Positions 42,785 to 51,600 are shown, counted from the first letter of the stretch. The stretch is 64,000 nucleotides of DNA from Streptomyces sp. TRM49041 (GCF_008271805.1 NZ_VSRY01000147.1:124001-188000), one strand, 5' to 3'. The notes: generated from the sequence alone by a model not told the origin. Numbers and translations: made by a program.

Positions 42785-43672
42785 GTGAGCGACAACCAGA
42801 ACCTCCTCGCGGAGCAGCGGCGCGCCTTGATCCTCGACGAGGTGCGGCGGCATGGCGGGGCGCGGGTCAACGAGCTCACACGCAAGCTCAATGTCTCCGA
42901 CATGACGGTCCGCCGCGACCTGGACGCGCTGGCGCGGCAGGGCGTCATCGAGAAGGTCCACGGCGGTGCGGTGCCCGTCACGGACGCGCGGACTCACGAA
43001 CCGGGCTTCGAGGCGAAGTCGGCGCTGGAACCGGGCGCGAAGGAGGACATCGCGCGCGTGGCGGCCGCGATGGTGGCGCCGGGCAGCGCGATCGCCCTGT
43101 CGGGCGGCACGACCACATACGCCGTGGCACGGCGGCTTCTCGAGGTGCCGGGTCTGACGGTGGTGACGAACTCCGTGCGGGTCGCGGACGTGTTCCACAC
43201 CGCTCAGGGCGCCGAGCCGGGCGGCGAGCCGCGGCCGGGGTCCGCGACGGTGGTGCTGACGGGCGGGGTGCGGACCCCGTCGGACGCGCTGGTGGGCCCG
43301 GTGGCCGACCAGGCGATCGGGTCGCTCCACTACGACGTGCTGTTCCTCGGGGTGCACGGCGTCTCGGTCGAGGCGGGGCTGTCCACGCCGAACCTGGCGG
43401 AGGCGGAGACGAACCGGCGGCTGATCCGGTCGGCGCGGCGGGTGGTCGTGGTCGCCGACCACACCAAGTGGGGCACGGTGGCGCTGAGTTCGTTCGGACG
43501 CCTGGAGGACGTCGACACACTCGTGACGGACGCCGGGGTGTCGGAGGAGGTGCGGGCCGAGATGGCGGAGCGCCTGCCGGGGCTCGTCGTCGCGGGCCGG
43601 GAGTCCGCCGCGGGGGGCGGGTTCCGGTCCGGGCCGGAGGCCGGGCACGAGGACCGGTCGGCCGGGGCATGA
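42785..43672 (+). CDS. DeoR/GlpR-family transcriptional repressor
   Basis: 295-residue regulator. The winged HTH is clear (RRALILDEVRRHGGARVNELTRKLNVSDMTVRRDLDALARQGVIEKVHGGAV), followed by the sugar-phosphate sensor domain (IALSGGTTTYAVARRL, FLGVHGVSVEAGLSTPNLAEAETNR, DHTKWG). Such repressors respond to phosphorylated sugars. The GTG at 42785 is about 12 nt from GGAAGGA. The gene is coupled to the following SRPBCC gene by a 4-bp overlap, and no sugar operon is adjacent. Confidence 0.9.
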   Translation: MSDNQNLLAEQRRALILDEVRRHGGARVNELTRKLNVSDMTVRRDLDALARQGVIEKVHGGAVPVTDARTHEPGFEAKSALEPGAKEDIARVAAAMVAPGSAIALSGGTTTYAVARRLLEVPGLTVVTNSVRVADVFHTAQGAEPGGEPRPGSATVVLTGGVRTPSDALVGPVADQAIGSLHYDVLFLGVHGVSVEAGLSTPNLAEAETNRRLIRSARRVVVVADHTKWGTVALSSFGRLEDVDTLVTDAGVSEEVRAEMAERLPGLVVAGRESAAGGGFRSGPEAGHEDRSAGA

Positions 43673-44163
43673 GCGTCTTCCGGCTGGAGCGGCGTACGCG
43701 GCTGTCCGCCGCCGAGACGTGGCGTCGGGTCACCGACTGGCCGGCGCACGGCGCCGGCGTACCGCTGACGCGGGTGACGGTGCTGACGCCGGGGCCGCCG
43801 GGGTCGGGGACTCGGTTCACGGCGCGTACCGGGATCGGGCGGCTCGGCTTCGACGATCCGATGACCGTGGTGCGCTGGGAGCCGCCGGGCGCCGGGCACG
43901 GATCGGCGGGCGTGTGCCGCCTTGAGAAGTACGGCCGGGTGGTGCGCGGCTGGGCCGAGATCAGGGTGTACGGGGACGGGACCGGGGCGGCGCGGGTGAC
44001 CTGGGCGGAGGAGCTGCGGGTGCTAGGTGTGCCGCGGTGGTGCGACCCGGCGCTGCGGTGGGCGGCGCGGCGCGTGTTCGGCCGGGCGCTCGACGGCATA
44101 CTGCGGAGCCCGGCCGGCGAGGGCTCTCAGGACCCGGGCCGGGGCCGGGGCGGGGGCCGCTGA
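43669..44163 (+). CDS. SRPBCC-family (START-like) protein
   Basis: 164-residue protein starting at an ATG that overlaps the DeoR stop (ATGA). FRLERRTRLSAAETWRRVTDWPAHGAGVPL and TRFTARTGIGRLGFDDPMTVVRWEPP are typical of the polyketide-cyclase/START-like fold, which binds hydrophobic ligands. The C-terminal tail is Gly/Arg-rich. A second SRPBCC gene follows. The ligand is unknown. Confidence 0.75.
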   Translation: MSVFRLERRTRLSAAETWRRVTDWPAHGAGVPLTRVTVLTPGPPGSGTRFTARTGIGRLGFDDPMTVVRWEPPGAGHGSAGVCRLEKYGRVVRGWAEIRVYGDGTGAARVTWAEELRVLGVPRWCDPALRWAARRVFGRALDGILRSPAGEGSQDPGRGRGGGR

Positions 44164-44256
44164 GAGTACGGACGGCTGCTGAGGGTACGGACAGCTGATG
44201 GGTGGTCAGCTACCGTACGGGCGGCCCTGTACTCGTCCTGTTGGAGGTGCGGTCCC

Positions 44257-44739
44257 ATGGCACACCCCGTCCGCCCGGTGGAGCTCGCTTTCCTGTCGTC
44301 GGCGCCGGTGCGCCTGGTGTGTGCGGCGGAGCTGGCCGCGCCACCGGACACCGTGTACCGGGCGCTGGCCGAGGATGTGGCCGGCACTCCGTCGTGGTTC
44401 GCGGCCGTGGCCGCCGCACGGCCGACCGACGGCGGCGCGGGCCGCGAGATACGGCTGCGGGGCGGAGTGGTGTTCCGGGAGCGGATACTGGCCCGGGAGC
44501 CCGCGCGCCGCTACGCGTACCGCGTGGAGGAGACCAACGCGCCGGGCGTGACCGCGCTGCTGGAGGAGTGGGCGCTCTCCCCGGCCGGAGCGGGGACTCG
44601 GGTCCGCTGGACCATGGCGGCCGACGGGGCGGCGGTGTTCCGCTGGGGGCTGCGGGCCGGCCGGGCCGGCGTGGGCCGCTCCTTCCGGGACGCGATGCGC
44701 GCCCTCGACCGGAGGCTGACCGCGCACCCCGCCCCGTGA
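44257..44739 (+). CDS. SRPBCC-family (START-like) protein
   Basis: 160-residue protein with the same fold: RLVCAAELAAPPDTVYRALAEDVAGTPSWFAAVAAARP and later REPARRYAYRVEETNAPGVTALLEEWALSPAGAGTRVRWTM. GGAGG lies 9 nt before the ATG. It follows the first SRPBCC gene after 93 bp that carry a 19-bp imperfect direct repeat. The pair suggests duplicated or heterologous ligand-binding partners. Convergent with the PLP-enzyme gene 12 bp away. Confidence 0.78.
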   Translation: MAHPVRPVELAFLSSAPVRLVCAAELAAPPDTVYRALAEDVAGTPSWFAAVAAARPTDGGAGREIRLRGGVVFRERILAREPARRYAYRVEETNAPGVTALLEEWALSPAGAGTRVRWTMAADGAAVFRWGLRAGRAGVGRSFRDAMRALDRRLTAHPAP

Positions 44740-44751
44740 CACCTCCGGGGG

Positions 44752-45912
44752 TCAGGCCGGCCAGACGCCCGTGGCGAGGAACTCGTCGAGCGTGGCCGCG
44801 TACGGGTCGATGTCCAGGCCCTGCTCGGCCAGCCACTCGTCGGCGAAGTACTTGTCCAGATAGCGCTCGCCCGGGTCGCAGATCAGCGTGACGACGCTGC
44901 CGGTACGGCCCTGCGCCACCATCTCACCGACGATCTTCAGGGCGCTCCACAGGCCGGTCCCGGTGGAGCCGCCCGCCTTGCGCCCGATGGCGTTCTCCAG
45001 GGCGCGTACGGCGGCGACGCTGGCCGCGTCCGGGACCTTCATCATCCGGTCGATGGCTCCCGGTACGAAGCTGGGCTCCATACGGGGACGGCCGATGCCC
45101 TCGATGCGGGAGCCGCAGTCGCTCGCGGCGGCCGGGTCGCCCTTGGTCCAGCCCTCGAAGAAGCAGGAGTTCTCGGGGTCGGGGACGCAGACGCGGGTGT
45201 CGTACTGCATGTAGCGGACGTAGCGGGCGATGGTGGCGGAGGTGCCGCCCGTACCCGCCGTGGCGACGATCCAGGCGGGTTCGGGGTACCGCTCGAGGCG
45301 CAGCTGCTGGTAGATGGACTCGGCGATGTTGTTGTTGCCGCGCCAGTCGGTGGCCCGCTCCGCGTATGTGAACTGGTCCATGTAGTGCCCGCCGGTGTCG
45401 GCGGCGAGGGCCGCCGACTCCTCGTACATGCGGCGTGAGTCGTCGACGAAGTGACACTGGCCGCCGTGGAATTCGATGAGGCGGATCTTCTCGGGGCTGG
45501 TGGTGCGCGGCATGACGGCGATGAACGGGACGCCGATGAGCTTCGCGAAGTACGCCTCGGAGACGGCGGTCGAACCGCTGGACGCCTCGATGACGGGCTT
45601 GTCCGGGCGGATCCAGCCGTTGCACAGGCCGTAGAGGAAGAGCGAGCGCGCGAGACGGTGCTTGAGGCTGCCGGTGGGGTGGGTCGACTCGTCCTTGAGA
45701 TAGAGGTCGATACCCCACCGCTCGGGCAGCGGGAACCGCAGGAGGTGTGTGTCGGCGGACCGGTTGGCGTCGGCCTGGACCTTGCGCACGGCTTCTTTCA
45801 GCCATGCCCGGTAGGCCGGATCGGTGCGGTCCACGTCGATGGTCACGGTGCTCGTTCCGGTCGGCGTCCCGGTCGGCGTCCCGGTCGCCTCGGGCTGCTC
45901 AAAGGTGTTCAC
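44752..45912 (-). CDS. PLP-dependent cysteine synthase-family protein (Cds1-like)
   Basis: 386-residue fold-type II PLP enzyme. The PLP-Lys region (LKDESTHPTGSLKHRLARSL), the SSGSTAVSEAY loop and TAGTGGTSATIARY phosphate-binding loop are present. The AWLKEAVRKVQADANRSADTHLLRFPLP opening matches the mycobacterial L-cysteine desulfhydrase Cds1 more than CysK. The GTG at 45912 has GAGGAG 8 nt upstream; the GTG at 45921 directly abuts it. The N-terminal tail contains a GTPTGTPTGTST repeat encoded by a 12-bp tandem repeat. Confidence 0.83.
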   Translation of the reverse strand: MNTFEQPEATGTPTGTPTGTSTVTIDVDRTDPAYRAWLKEAVRKVQADANRSADTHLLRFPLPERWGIDLYLKDESTHPTGSLKHRLARSLFLYGLCNGWIRPDKPVIEASSGSTAVSEAYFAKLIGVPFIAVMPRTTSPEKIRLIEFHGGQCHFVDDSRRMYEESAALAADTGGHYMDQFTYAERATDWRGNNNIAESIYQQLRLERYPEPAWIVATAGTGGTSATIARYVRYMQYDTRVCVPDPENSCFFEGWTKGDPAAASDCGSRIEGIGRPRMEPSFVPGAIDRMMKVPDAASVAAVRALENAIGRKAGGSTGTGLWSALKIVGEMVAQGRTGSVVTLICDPGERYLDKYFADEWLAEQGLDIDPYAATLDEFLATGVWPA

Positions 45913-46028
45913 GCGTGCCACTCCTCATCTGCCGTGTCAGCCGCCTCGTCGGTGTCTTCCGCACGGCGGTTCCCCACGGGCCTCTGAACCGAACATACCT
46001 CCCTCACCTGGGCAAACGATGACTTTGA

Positions 46029-46053
46029 CCCTGCATAGGAGTTCCTTGCAGGG
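46029..46053. promoter_or_regulatory. Palindrome in the Cds1-like divergent region
   Basis: CCCTGCA-T-AGGA / GT / TCCT-TGCAGGG: 11-bp arms with a single bulge and a 2-nt centre, between the Cds1-like gene and the gene at 46140. It is more like a protein-binding site than a hairpin terminator. The regulator is unknown. Confidence 0.45.
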
Positions 46054-46139
46054 CGGCCTTGCGCGGTGCACTGGTGCGGAGGCGGGTCGTTGTGCAGACT
46101 GGCCGTTCCGGAAGCCGGTGCGAAGGGGGCGGCGCAACC

Positions 46140-46460
46140 ATGACTGAACCCGATTTCAGCGCCACGGGGGTACGGATCGAGCGGTGGCCGCGCTCCCTGA
46201 CGAAAGCCGGCGAGGTCCGTATCGAGGGCGGCCGGCTCGCCCTGCTGACAAGCAACGGCCGGGAGATCGACAGCGCACCGGTCGGCACGGTGCGGGCGGC
46301 CCGGCCCTGGTTCGCGGCACCGGGCTCCGCCGTCGCCAGGGTCAACGGAGCCCGCTACCGGCTGACCATGGGGCAGCGCGACCGGGGACCGGGCGCGGAC
46401 CCCGCGCTGTCCCGCCGTTTCCTGGAGGCCGTCCGGAAGGCCGCTGGACAGCGGGGCTGA
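46140..46460 (+). CDS. Small conserved-looking protein, unknown function
   Basis: 106-residue protein (MTEPDFSATGVRIERWPRSL onward). It is beta-rich by pattern (VRIEGGRLALLTSNGREIDSAPVGTVRAARPWF), which resembles a PH-like or YcaO-adjacent fold only loosely. GAAGGGGG precedes the ATG. It is on the same strand as the RsbW-like ATP-binding gene 173 bp downstream. I do not recognise the family. Confidence 0.6.
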   Translation: MTEPDFSATGVRIERWPRSLTKAGEVRIEGGRLALLTSNGREIDSAPVGTVRAARPWFAAPGSAVARVNGARYRLTMGQRDRGPGADPALSRRFLEAVRKAAGQRG

Positions 46461-46632
46461 CGGGTCATCGGTTGCCGCGAGTTGCGAAGTGGCCCCGACT
46501 GGTCCACGCTGGATTGACATCACTCAGGGTGAACCGACGGTGACGCTGCGATCCAGCCCGTCGGGCCAGAGCCAGCCACCTACCGGATCCGATCCTCGTC
46601 TTCTTCCGGACCTACTTCGGGGAGTCGCAGCC

Positions 46633-47190
46633 GTGATCAGCCAGGCAAGCAGCAGGCAGTGCACGGTAGAGCTCCAAGCCCTGCCGTCGCGGATCGGCCA
46701 GGTCCGCAGGATTGTGTCGGCGCAACTGCGCTACTGGAACCTCGATCCTCTGATCGAGAAGGCGGCGCTCGGTGTCACCGAGCTCCTGACGAACGTGCAT
46801 CGGCACGCGCAGCCGGACAAGGTCTGCACGGTCGAGATCGAGCTGTTGCTCGACCGGCTGACGGTCTCCGTCCATGACCACGATCCCCGGCTCCCCACCG
46901 TCCAGTACGTGGCGGGCACGTCCGATCCGCTCGCCACCTCCGGGCGCGGTCTCGCACTGATAGAGGCGGTGAGCGAGAGTTGGGGCGCCCGACCGCAGGG
47001 CGAGTCGGGGAAGGTCGTGTGGTTCACGCTGCCGGCGCCTTCGGTCACACCGGTCGGCATCCCGGCGGTACCGGCGTACGGGGCGGTCGGCGGCGGCCCA
47101 TTCACCGAGCCCGTGCCGTTCGGCGACGGCGCGGACGCGGCGGAGACGGTACGCGGACACGCCGCCGCACGGTCGGCCGTGGCGGGCTGA
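46633..47190 (+). CDS. RsbW-like ATP-binding protein (anti-sigma-type kinase fold)
   Basis: 185-residue HATPase_c_2 protein. It contains the N-box ALGVTELLTNVHRHA and the glycine region TSDPLATSGRGLALIEAVSESWGARP, which bind ATP in anti-sigma-factor serine kinases. The GTG at 46633 has GGGGAG 8 nt upstream, a far better start than the upstream GTG/ATG codons in the frame. A disordered Pro/Gly/Ala tail of about 55 residues follows. Its anti-sigma partner, if any, is not in the window. Confidence 0.8.
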   Translation: MISQASSRQCTVELQALPSRIGQVRRIVSAQLRYWNLDPLIEKAALGVTELLTNVHRHAQPDKVCTVEIELLLDRLTVSVHDHDPRLPTVQYVAGTSDPLATSGRGLALIEAVSESWGARPQGESGKVVWFTLPAPSVTPVGIPAVPAYGAVGGGPFTEPVPFGDGADAAETVRGHAAARSAVAG

Positions 47191-47379
47191 CCGGACGGAG
47201 GGTCGGACGGGCGGGCGGGCTCGTCGGTCGGCCGGTTCAGGGCGCCGGGCGACCGCTCGGCGCCGGGCACGGTGCAGCGGACCCCGGCGGACCCTTCCTT
47301 CGCCTTCGGGACCGGCCCGGCGGGGCCGACCCCGTCGTCGTCAGCGACATCGCGCCTGCCCCGACGGGAGTACGACTTC

Positions 47380-47399
47380 TGTACCTACTGGTATGTACA
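47380..47399. promoter_or_regulatory. TetR operator overlapping the -10 of the TetR-DUF4865 operon
   Basis: TGTACCTACTGGTATGTACA: 16 of 20 positions are symmetrical. TACAGT (47396-47401) lies within/just after it and 6 nt before the ATG at 47408. This fits autorepression of the TetR gene. Confidence 0.6.
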
Positions 47400-47407
47400 G
47401 TGGCTCC

Positions 47408-47986
47408 ATGACCACTACCCCCGAACGACTGATCGAGGCCACGCGCGGCCTGCTGTGGGAGCGTGGGTACGTGGGGACGAGTCCGAAGGCGATCCAGCAG
47501 CGGGCCGGGGCGGGCCAGGGCAGCATGTACCACCACTTCTCGGGGAAGCCCGGTCTCGCCCTGGCCGCCATCCGCCGCACCGCGGACGACATGCGCGCGA
47601 CGGCCGAGCGCGTGCTGGCCGGGGAGGGCACGGACGGGACGGCGTACGGGCGCGTCGCGGCGTATCTGCGGCGGGAGCGGGACGTACTGCGCGGCTGCCC
47701 GGTCGGGCGGCTGTCGATGGACCCGGAGGTCATCGCCGACGACGAGCTGCGGGCGCCGGTGGACGAGACGCTGGGCTGGCTGCGGGGACGCCTCGCCGAG
47801 GTCTTCCAGGAGGGAATGGACGACGGCGAGTTCGACCCGTCGCTGGACCCGGGCCGTACGGCGGCGGCGGTCGTCGCGACCGTGCAGGGCGGGTACGTGC
47901 TGGCCCGATCGTCGGGTTCCACGGCCGCGTTCGAGTCGGCGGTCGAGGGGCTCCTGGGCCTGCTGGACGGGTGGAGGAGGGCCTGA
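47408..47986 (+). CDS. TetR/AcrR family transcriptional regulator
   Basis: 192-residue regulator. The HTH is seen in PERLIEATRGLLWERGYVGTSPKAIQQRAGAGQGSMYHHFSGK. The ATG at 47408 is preferred; the earlier ATG at 47393 lies inside the palindromic operator. The stop overlaps the DUF4865 start (TGATG), so the pair is co-translated. TACAGT 6 nt before the ATG suggests a leaderless transcript repressed by its own product. Confidence 0.87.
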   Translation: MTTTPERLIEATRGLLWERGYVGTSPKAIQQRAGAGQGSMYHHFSGKPGLALAAIRRTADDMRATAERVLAGEGTDGTAYGRVAAYLRRERDVLRGCPVGRLSMDPEVIADDELRAPVDETLGWLRGRLAEVFQEGMDDGEFDPSLDPGRTAAAVVATVQGGYVLARSSGSTAAFESAVEGLLGLLDGWRRA

Positions 47987-48567
47987 TGCACGCGATGCAG
48001 TACGAGATCACCCTGCCCGCGGACTACGACATGGGGGTCATCCGCCACCGCGTGGCCACCCGCGGCCACCTGCTGGACGACTTCCCCGGCCTCGGTCTCA
48101 AGGCGTACCTGATACGGGAGCGGGCCGACGGCGCGCCGGTCGGCCAGTACGCGCCGTTCTACCTGTGGGCGGCGCCCGAGGGCATGAACGCCTTCCTGTG
48201 GGGCGCCGGTTTCCAGGGGATCGTCGACGACTTCGGGCGGCCGGAGGTGCGGCACTGGAGCGGCGCCGCCTACGACGACGGGCCGGCGGCCGGGGCGGTG
48301 CCCCGTTACGCGGCGCGGCGCCGGGACCGTATCGGCGAGGGCGAGCGCCCCGCGAACGCGGTCGGACGGGCGGTCGCCGCCCATGCGCGGCTCGTGCGCG
48401 AGGACGGGGTGGTGGCGGCCGCCGTCGCGGTCGACCCGCGCCACTGGGAACTGGTCACCTTCAGCCTGTGGGCCGACGCGGCGCCGGAGGGGGCGGGGGA
48501 CGTGTTCCAGGTGCTCCGTGTGTCACAGCCGCGCCGCGCGGCACTGCGGCGGGGCAGACACTGGTGA
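47986..48567 (+). CDS. DUF4865-family protein
   Basis: 193-residue protein of a family known to me as DUF4865 (opening MQYEITLPADYDMGVIRHRV; also FYLWAAPEGMNAFLWGAGFQGI). No catalytic motif is evident. Members often lie beside a TetR regulator, as here. The start overlaps the TetR stop by one base. Function is unknown; a role downstream of the TetR-sensed ligand is inferred. Confidence 0.75.
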   Translation: MHAMQYEITLPADYDMGVIRHRVATRGHLLDDFPGLGLKAYLIRERADGAPVGQYAPFYLWAAPEGMNAFLWGAGFQGIVDDFGRPEVRHWSGAAYDDGPAAGAVPRYAARRRDRIGEGERPANAVGRAVAAHARLVREDGVVAAAVAVDPRHWELVTFSLWADAAPEGAGDVFQVLRVSQPRRAALRRGRHW

Positions 48568-48574
48568 AGGAACG

Positions 48575-49339
48575 TCAGCCCACCGGGACCAGCGTCAGGT
48601 ACGCCATGCCGAGGATGTCGCGGTAGCCGTTCAGCCAGGTGGCGCGCTGCCGGTCGACGCGGGCGCGGGTCTCGGGCGCGGCGGGGTGGTCGGGGTGGCT
48701 CGCGAGCCAGAGTTCGACGTCGTGGCGGTAGCCGGACTCGAACTCCTCCCACTCGTCCGCGTCCGCCGTCTCGATCCACGCGGGACGGAAGCCCGCCTCC
48801 ACGGCCTCGTCCACGAGGGCGCCGAGGAGCAGGTGGTCGCCCTCGTGGGCGCCCGGCCACATGCCGGCCAGCTCCTCCGGCGTGGGCATCCGCTGCCAGA
48901 AGCCCTCGCCGAGCAGCACCCGGCCGCCCGGCGCCACCAGGCGCCGCAGCTCGCGGAGGACGGCGCCGACGTCGTGGGGCGCCTCCGGGTCGCAGAGCGC
49001 CTGGCTGGAGCCCATGCACAGGACGACGTCGGTGGGGTCGTGCGCGGTCCCGAGGGCGGACTCCTCGACGAACTCGGCGCGTTCGGCGAGGCCCCGCTCC
49101 TTCGCCAGGACCCGGCCGCGGGCCAGGTCCTCGGACTGGATGTCCAGCCCGGTGCCGGTCGCGCGGGGTGCGGCGTCGAGGACCCGCAGCAGGAACTCGC
49201 CCCAGCCGCAGCCTATGTCCAGGACCGTCGAGGGCCCGGTCGCGGCGAGCCGCGCCACGAGCCGCTCGGCCCGGGCCTCGGACAGCGGTCCGTGAAAGGT
49301 GAGCTGGGTGAGACGAGGAGGAAGATCGGTTCCGGTCAT
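48575..49339 (-). CDS. SAM-dependent methyltransferase
   Basis: 254-residue Rossmann-fold methyltransferase. Motif I is VLDIGCGWGEFLLRV (near residue 40), followed by GTGLDIQSEDLARGR, DVVLCMGSSQAL and ELRRLVAPGGRVLLGEGFW. The C-terminal half has an unusual acidic helix (ETADADEWEEFESGYRHDVELWLASHPDHPAA). TAGGGT lies 8 nt before the ATG. The methyl acceptor is unknown. It converges on the DUF4865 gene. Confidence 0.82.
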   Translation of the reverse strand: MTGTDLPPRLTQLTFHGPLSEARAERLVARLAATGPSTVLDIGCGWGEFLLRVLDAAPRATGTGLDIQSEDLARGRVLAKERGLAERAEFVEESALGTAHDPTDVVLCMGSSQALCDPEAPHDVGAVLRELRRLVAPGGRVLLGEGFWQRMPTPEELAGMWPGAHEGDHLLLGALVDEAVEAGFRPAWIETADADEWEEFESGYRHDVELWLASHPDHPAAPETRARVDRQRATWLNGYRDILGMAYLTLVPVG

Positions 49340-49488
49340 GGGCCCGAACCCTACTTCCGGCGGTGCTGGTTGGGGCGCGAATGACGCAGGAGGACGCACG
49401 CGCCGGGTCGGGCGACGCCGCCGGTGGCGCCAAGGCGCCCGAGCGGGCCGGCGCGCCCGCGCTGGGCCTACGGAGCCCGGCGGGCGTC

Positions 49489-50715
49489 CTACGCCGCCGG
49501 TCTGCCGAGGGCTGCCAGGGGGTCGTCGAGAACCGGCTGCCAGGCCAGTTCGGCGGCGCCCGCGAGGCTGTTGTGGTCGAGGGCGCAGCCGAGGATCGGG
49601 ACGCCGCCGCTCCGGCCCCACAGGCTGCGGTCGGCGACGACGGCGCGGAGGCGCTCGGGGTCGGCGGCGAGGAGCTCACGGTGGAGGCCGCCCAGGATGA
49701 TCCGGTCCGGGTTCAGGATGTTCACCAGACCCGCGAGGCCCAGGCCCAGCCGGTCGATGAGCTCCTCGGTGGCCGCCCGCACACCGCGCTCCCGGGCCTC
49801 GGTACGGAGCAGGTCGCGGGACTGCTGGAGCAGCGACACCTCGGGCCCCGGTGCGCGGCCGGCGGCGGTGAGGAAGGCCAGCGGGTCGGTCTCGACGTCC
49901 AGGCAGCCGCGGCTGCCGCAGTGGCAGGGGCGCCCCTCCGGGTTGACGGTGAGGTGGCCCACCTCCAGGGCGAGGCCGGAGCTGCCGGTGTGCAGCCGCC
50001 CGTCGAGGACGAGGGCGCCGCCGACGCCGCGGTGGCCGGTGGCCACGCACAGCAGATGCTGGGCGCCCCGGCCGGCGCCGTGCCGGTGCTCGGCGAGCGC
50101 GGCGAGGTTGACGTCGTTGCCGGTGAAGGCGGCTCCTTCGATACCGGCGGCGCGCACAAGGTCGGCGAAGATCGCACGGACGGGTGCCCCGGCGGGCCAG
50201 GCGAGGTGGAGCGGGTTGAGGGCGGTGCCCTCGGGCTCGGCGACGGCGGACGGTACGGCGAGGCCCGCGCCGACGCAGCGCCGCCCGCTCGCGCGCAGCA
50301 GCTCCGCGCCCGCCTCGACGACGGCCGCCAGCACCTGCGCCGGGTCGGCGGTGACCTCCACGCAGCCGGGCGCGGTCGCCACGATGCGCCCGCCGAGGCC
50401 GACGAGCGCGGCGCGGAAGCCGTCGGCGTGCACCTGGGCGGCGAGGGCGACGGGCCCGTGCTCGTCGACGGTGAGCCGGTGCGAGGGGCGGCCCTGGGAG
50501 CCGGCGCCGGCGCCGGGGCGCGCATCGACCCGGATGAGCCCGAGTGCCTCCAGCTCCGCCGCGACGGCGCCCGCGGTGGCGCGGGTGACGCCGAGCTCGG
50601 CGGTGAGGACGGCACGGGTGGGCGCCCGGCCGGTGTGCACCAGTTCCAGGGCCGGGCCGAGGGCGCTGCGGCCCCTGTCAAGCCGTGTCCGGGTCGTCGT
50701 CGCCTTGCCGTTCAT
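49489..50715 (-). CDS. ROK-family transcriptional regulator
   Basis: 408-residue protein with an N-terminal winged HTH (RGRSALGPALELVHTGRAPTRAVLTAELGVTRATAGAVAAELEALGLI) and a ROK sugar-binding domain. NDVNLAALAEH and the zinc motif CHCGSRGCLD are present. The ATG at 50715 starts the HTH domain directly. It resembles NagC/XylR-type regulators of sugar utilisation; no sugar operon adjoins it. The neighbour is a DNA-glycosylase-like gene diverging across 179 bp. Confidence 0.85.
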   Translation of the reverse strand: MNGKATTTRTRLDRGRSALGPALELVHTGRAPTRAVLTAELGVTRATAGAVAAELEALGLIRVDARPGAGAGSQGRPSHRLTVDEHGPVALAAQVHADGFRAALVGLGGRIVATAPGCVEVTADPAQVLAAVVEAGAELLRASGRRCVGAGLAVPSAVAEPEGTALNPLHLAWPAGAPVRAIFADLVRAAGIEGAAFTGNDVNLAALAEHRHGAGRGAQHLLCVATGHRGVGGALVLDGRLHTGSSGLALEVGHLTVNPEGRPCHCGSRGCLDVETDPLAFLTAAGRAPGPEVSLLQQSRDLLRTEARERGVRAATEELIDRLGLGLAGLVNILNPDRIILGGLHRELLAADPERLRAVVADRSLWGRSGGVPILGCALDHNSLAGAAELAWQPVLDDPLAALGRPAA

Positions 50716-50894
50716 GGTGGCGAGTGTCCCATGATCCGGCCCGTCGGCCGCTGCCGTGTGCTGTTTCGGCCGTCCCTCGGCGGGTACTGCGGGCAGCGGT
50801 GGCGAGAACGCGCGCGCAGGGCGCAGGAAGGCCCGCGTGAGTGCGGAGGCGTCAGGGAAGCGAGAGCGTCACGGAAGCGGGGTGCGGAGGCGTC

Positions 50895-51563
50895 ATGTCA
50901 CCCTCGGACGACGACCGGACGACGGTACGGGATCTGCTGGCCGAGCACGGCGGGACGTACGCCGACGACGCGGGGATCCGGCTCAAGGACACCCCGCAGC
51001 CGCTGTACCAGTTGCTGGTGCTGGCCCATCTGCTGAGCGCGCGGATCCGGGCGGACGTCGCGGTGGCGGCGGCGCGGGCGCTGTTCGACGCGGGCATGCG
51101 GGACCCCCGGCACATGAAGGACGCCACGTGGCAGCAGCGGGTGGACGCGCTCGGCGAGGGCGGCTACCGGCGCTACGACGAGCGGACGTCCACGCAGCTG
51201 GGCCGGGCCGCCGAGCTCCTGCTCGACGCGTACGGCGGCGATCTGCGGCGGATGCACAAGGAGGCCGGGGACGACCCCGGCCGGCTGCGGCAGCTGCTCC
51301 AGGAGGTGCCGGGCATCGGCCCGGCGGGCGCGGACATCTTCCTGCGCGAGGTGCAGGGGGTGTGGCGCGAGTGCGCGCCGTATCTGGACGACAAGACGCT
51401 CCAGGGGGCACGGCGGCTGGGGCTGCCGGCCGACGGCGAGAAGCTGGCCGGCCTGGTGAAGAGGGAGGAACTGCCGTCGCTGGCGGCCGCTCTGGTGCGC
51501 GCCGCGCTCGACCGCCACGTCGTGGAAGACGTCCAGGAGGCCCATGGCCGTCACGCCGCCTGA
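50895..51563 (+). CDS. HhH-GPD DNA-glycosylase-like protein
   Basis: 222-residue protein of the endonuclease III-like fold. LVLAHLLSARIRADVAVAAARALFD and the helix-hairpin-helix VPGIGPAGADIFLREVQGVW are visible. The Lys that makes endonuclease III a bifunctional lyase is not found after the hairpin (GPAGA instead of GRKTA), and no [4Fe-4S] Cys cluster is present, so it may be a monofunctional glycosylase or inactive. The ATG at 50895 follows GGAGGCGTC. It overlaps the frame of the next gene's upstream region. Confidence 0.75.
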   Translation: MSPSDDDRTTVRDLLAEHGGTYADDAGIRLKDTPQPLYQLLVLAHLLSARIRADVAVAAARALFDAGMRDPRHMKDATWQQRVDALGEGGYRRYDERTSTQLGRAAELLLDAYGGDLRRMHKEAGDDPGRLRQLLQEVPGIGPAGADIFLREVQGVWRECAPYLDDKTLQGARRLGLPADGEKLAGLVKREELPSLAAALVRAALDRHVVEDVQEAHGRHAA

Positions 51564-51600
51564 GCGGTGGGCGGCCAGTCACGTTCCAGGGAGGATCCGG

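Noticed and set aside
44164..44202. 19-bp imperfect direct repeat between the SRPBCC genes
   Set aside because: Too short and with three mismatches; no function can be supported.
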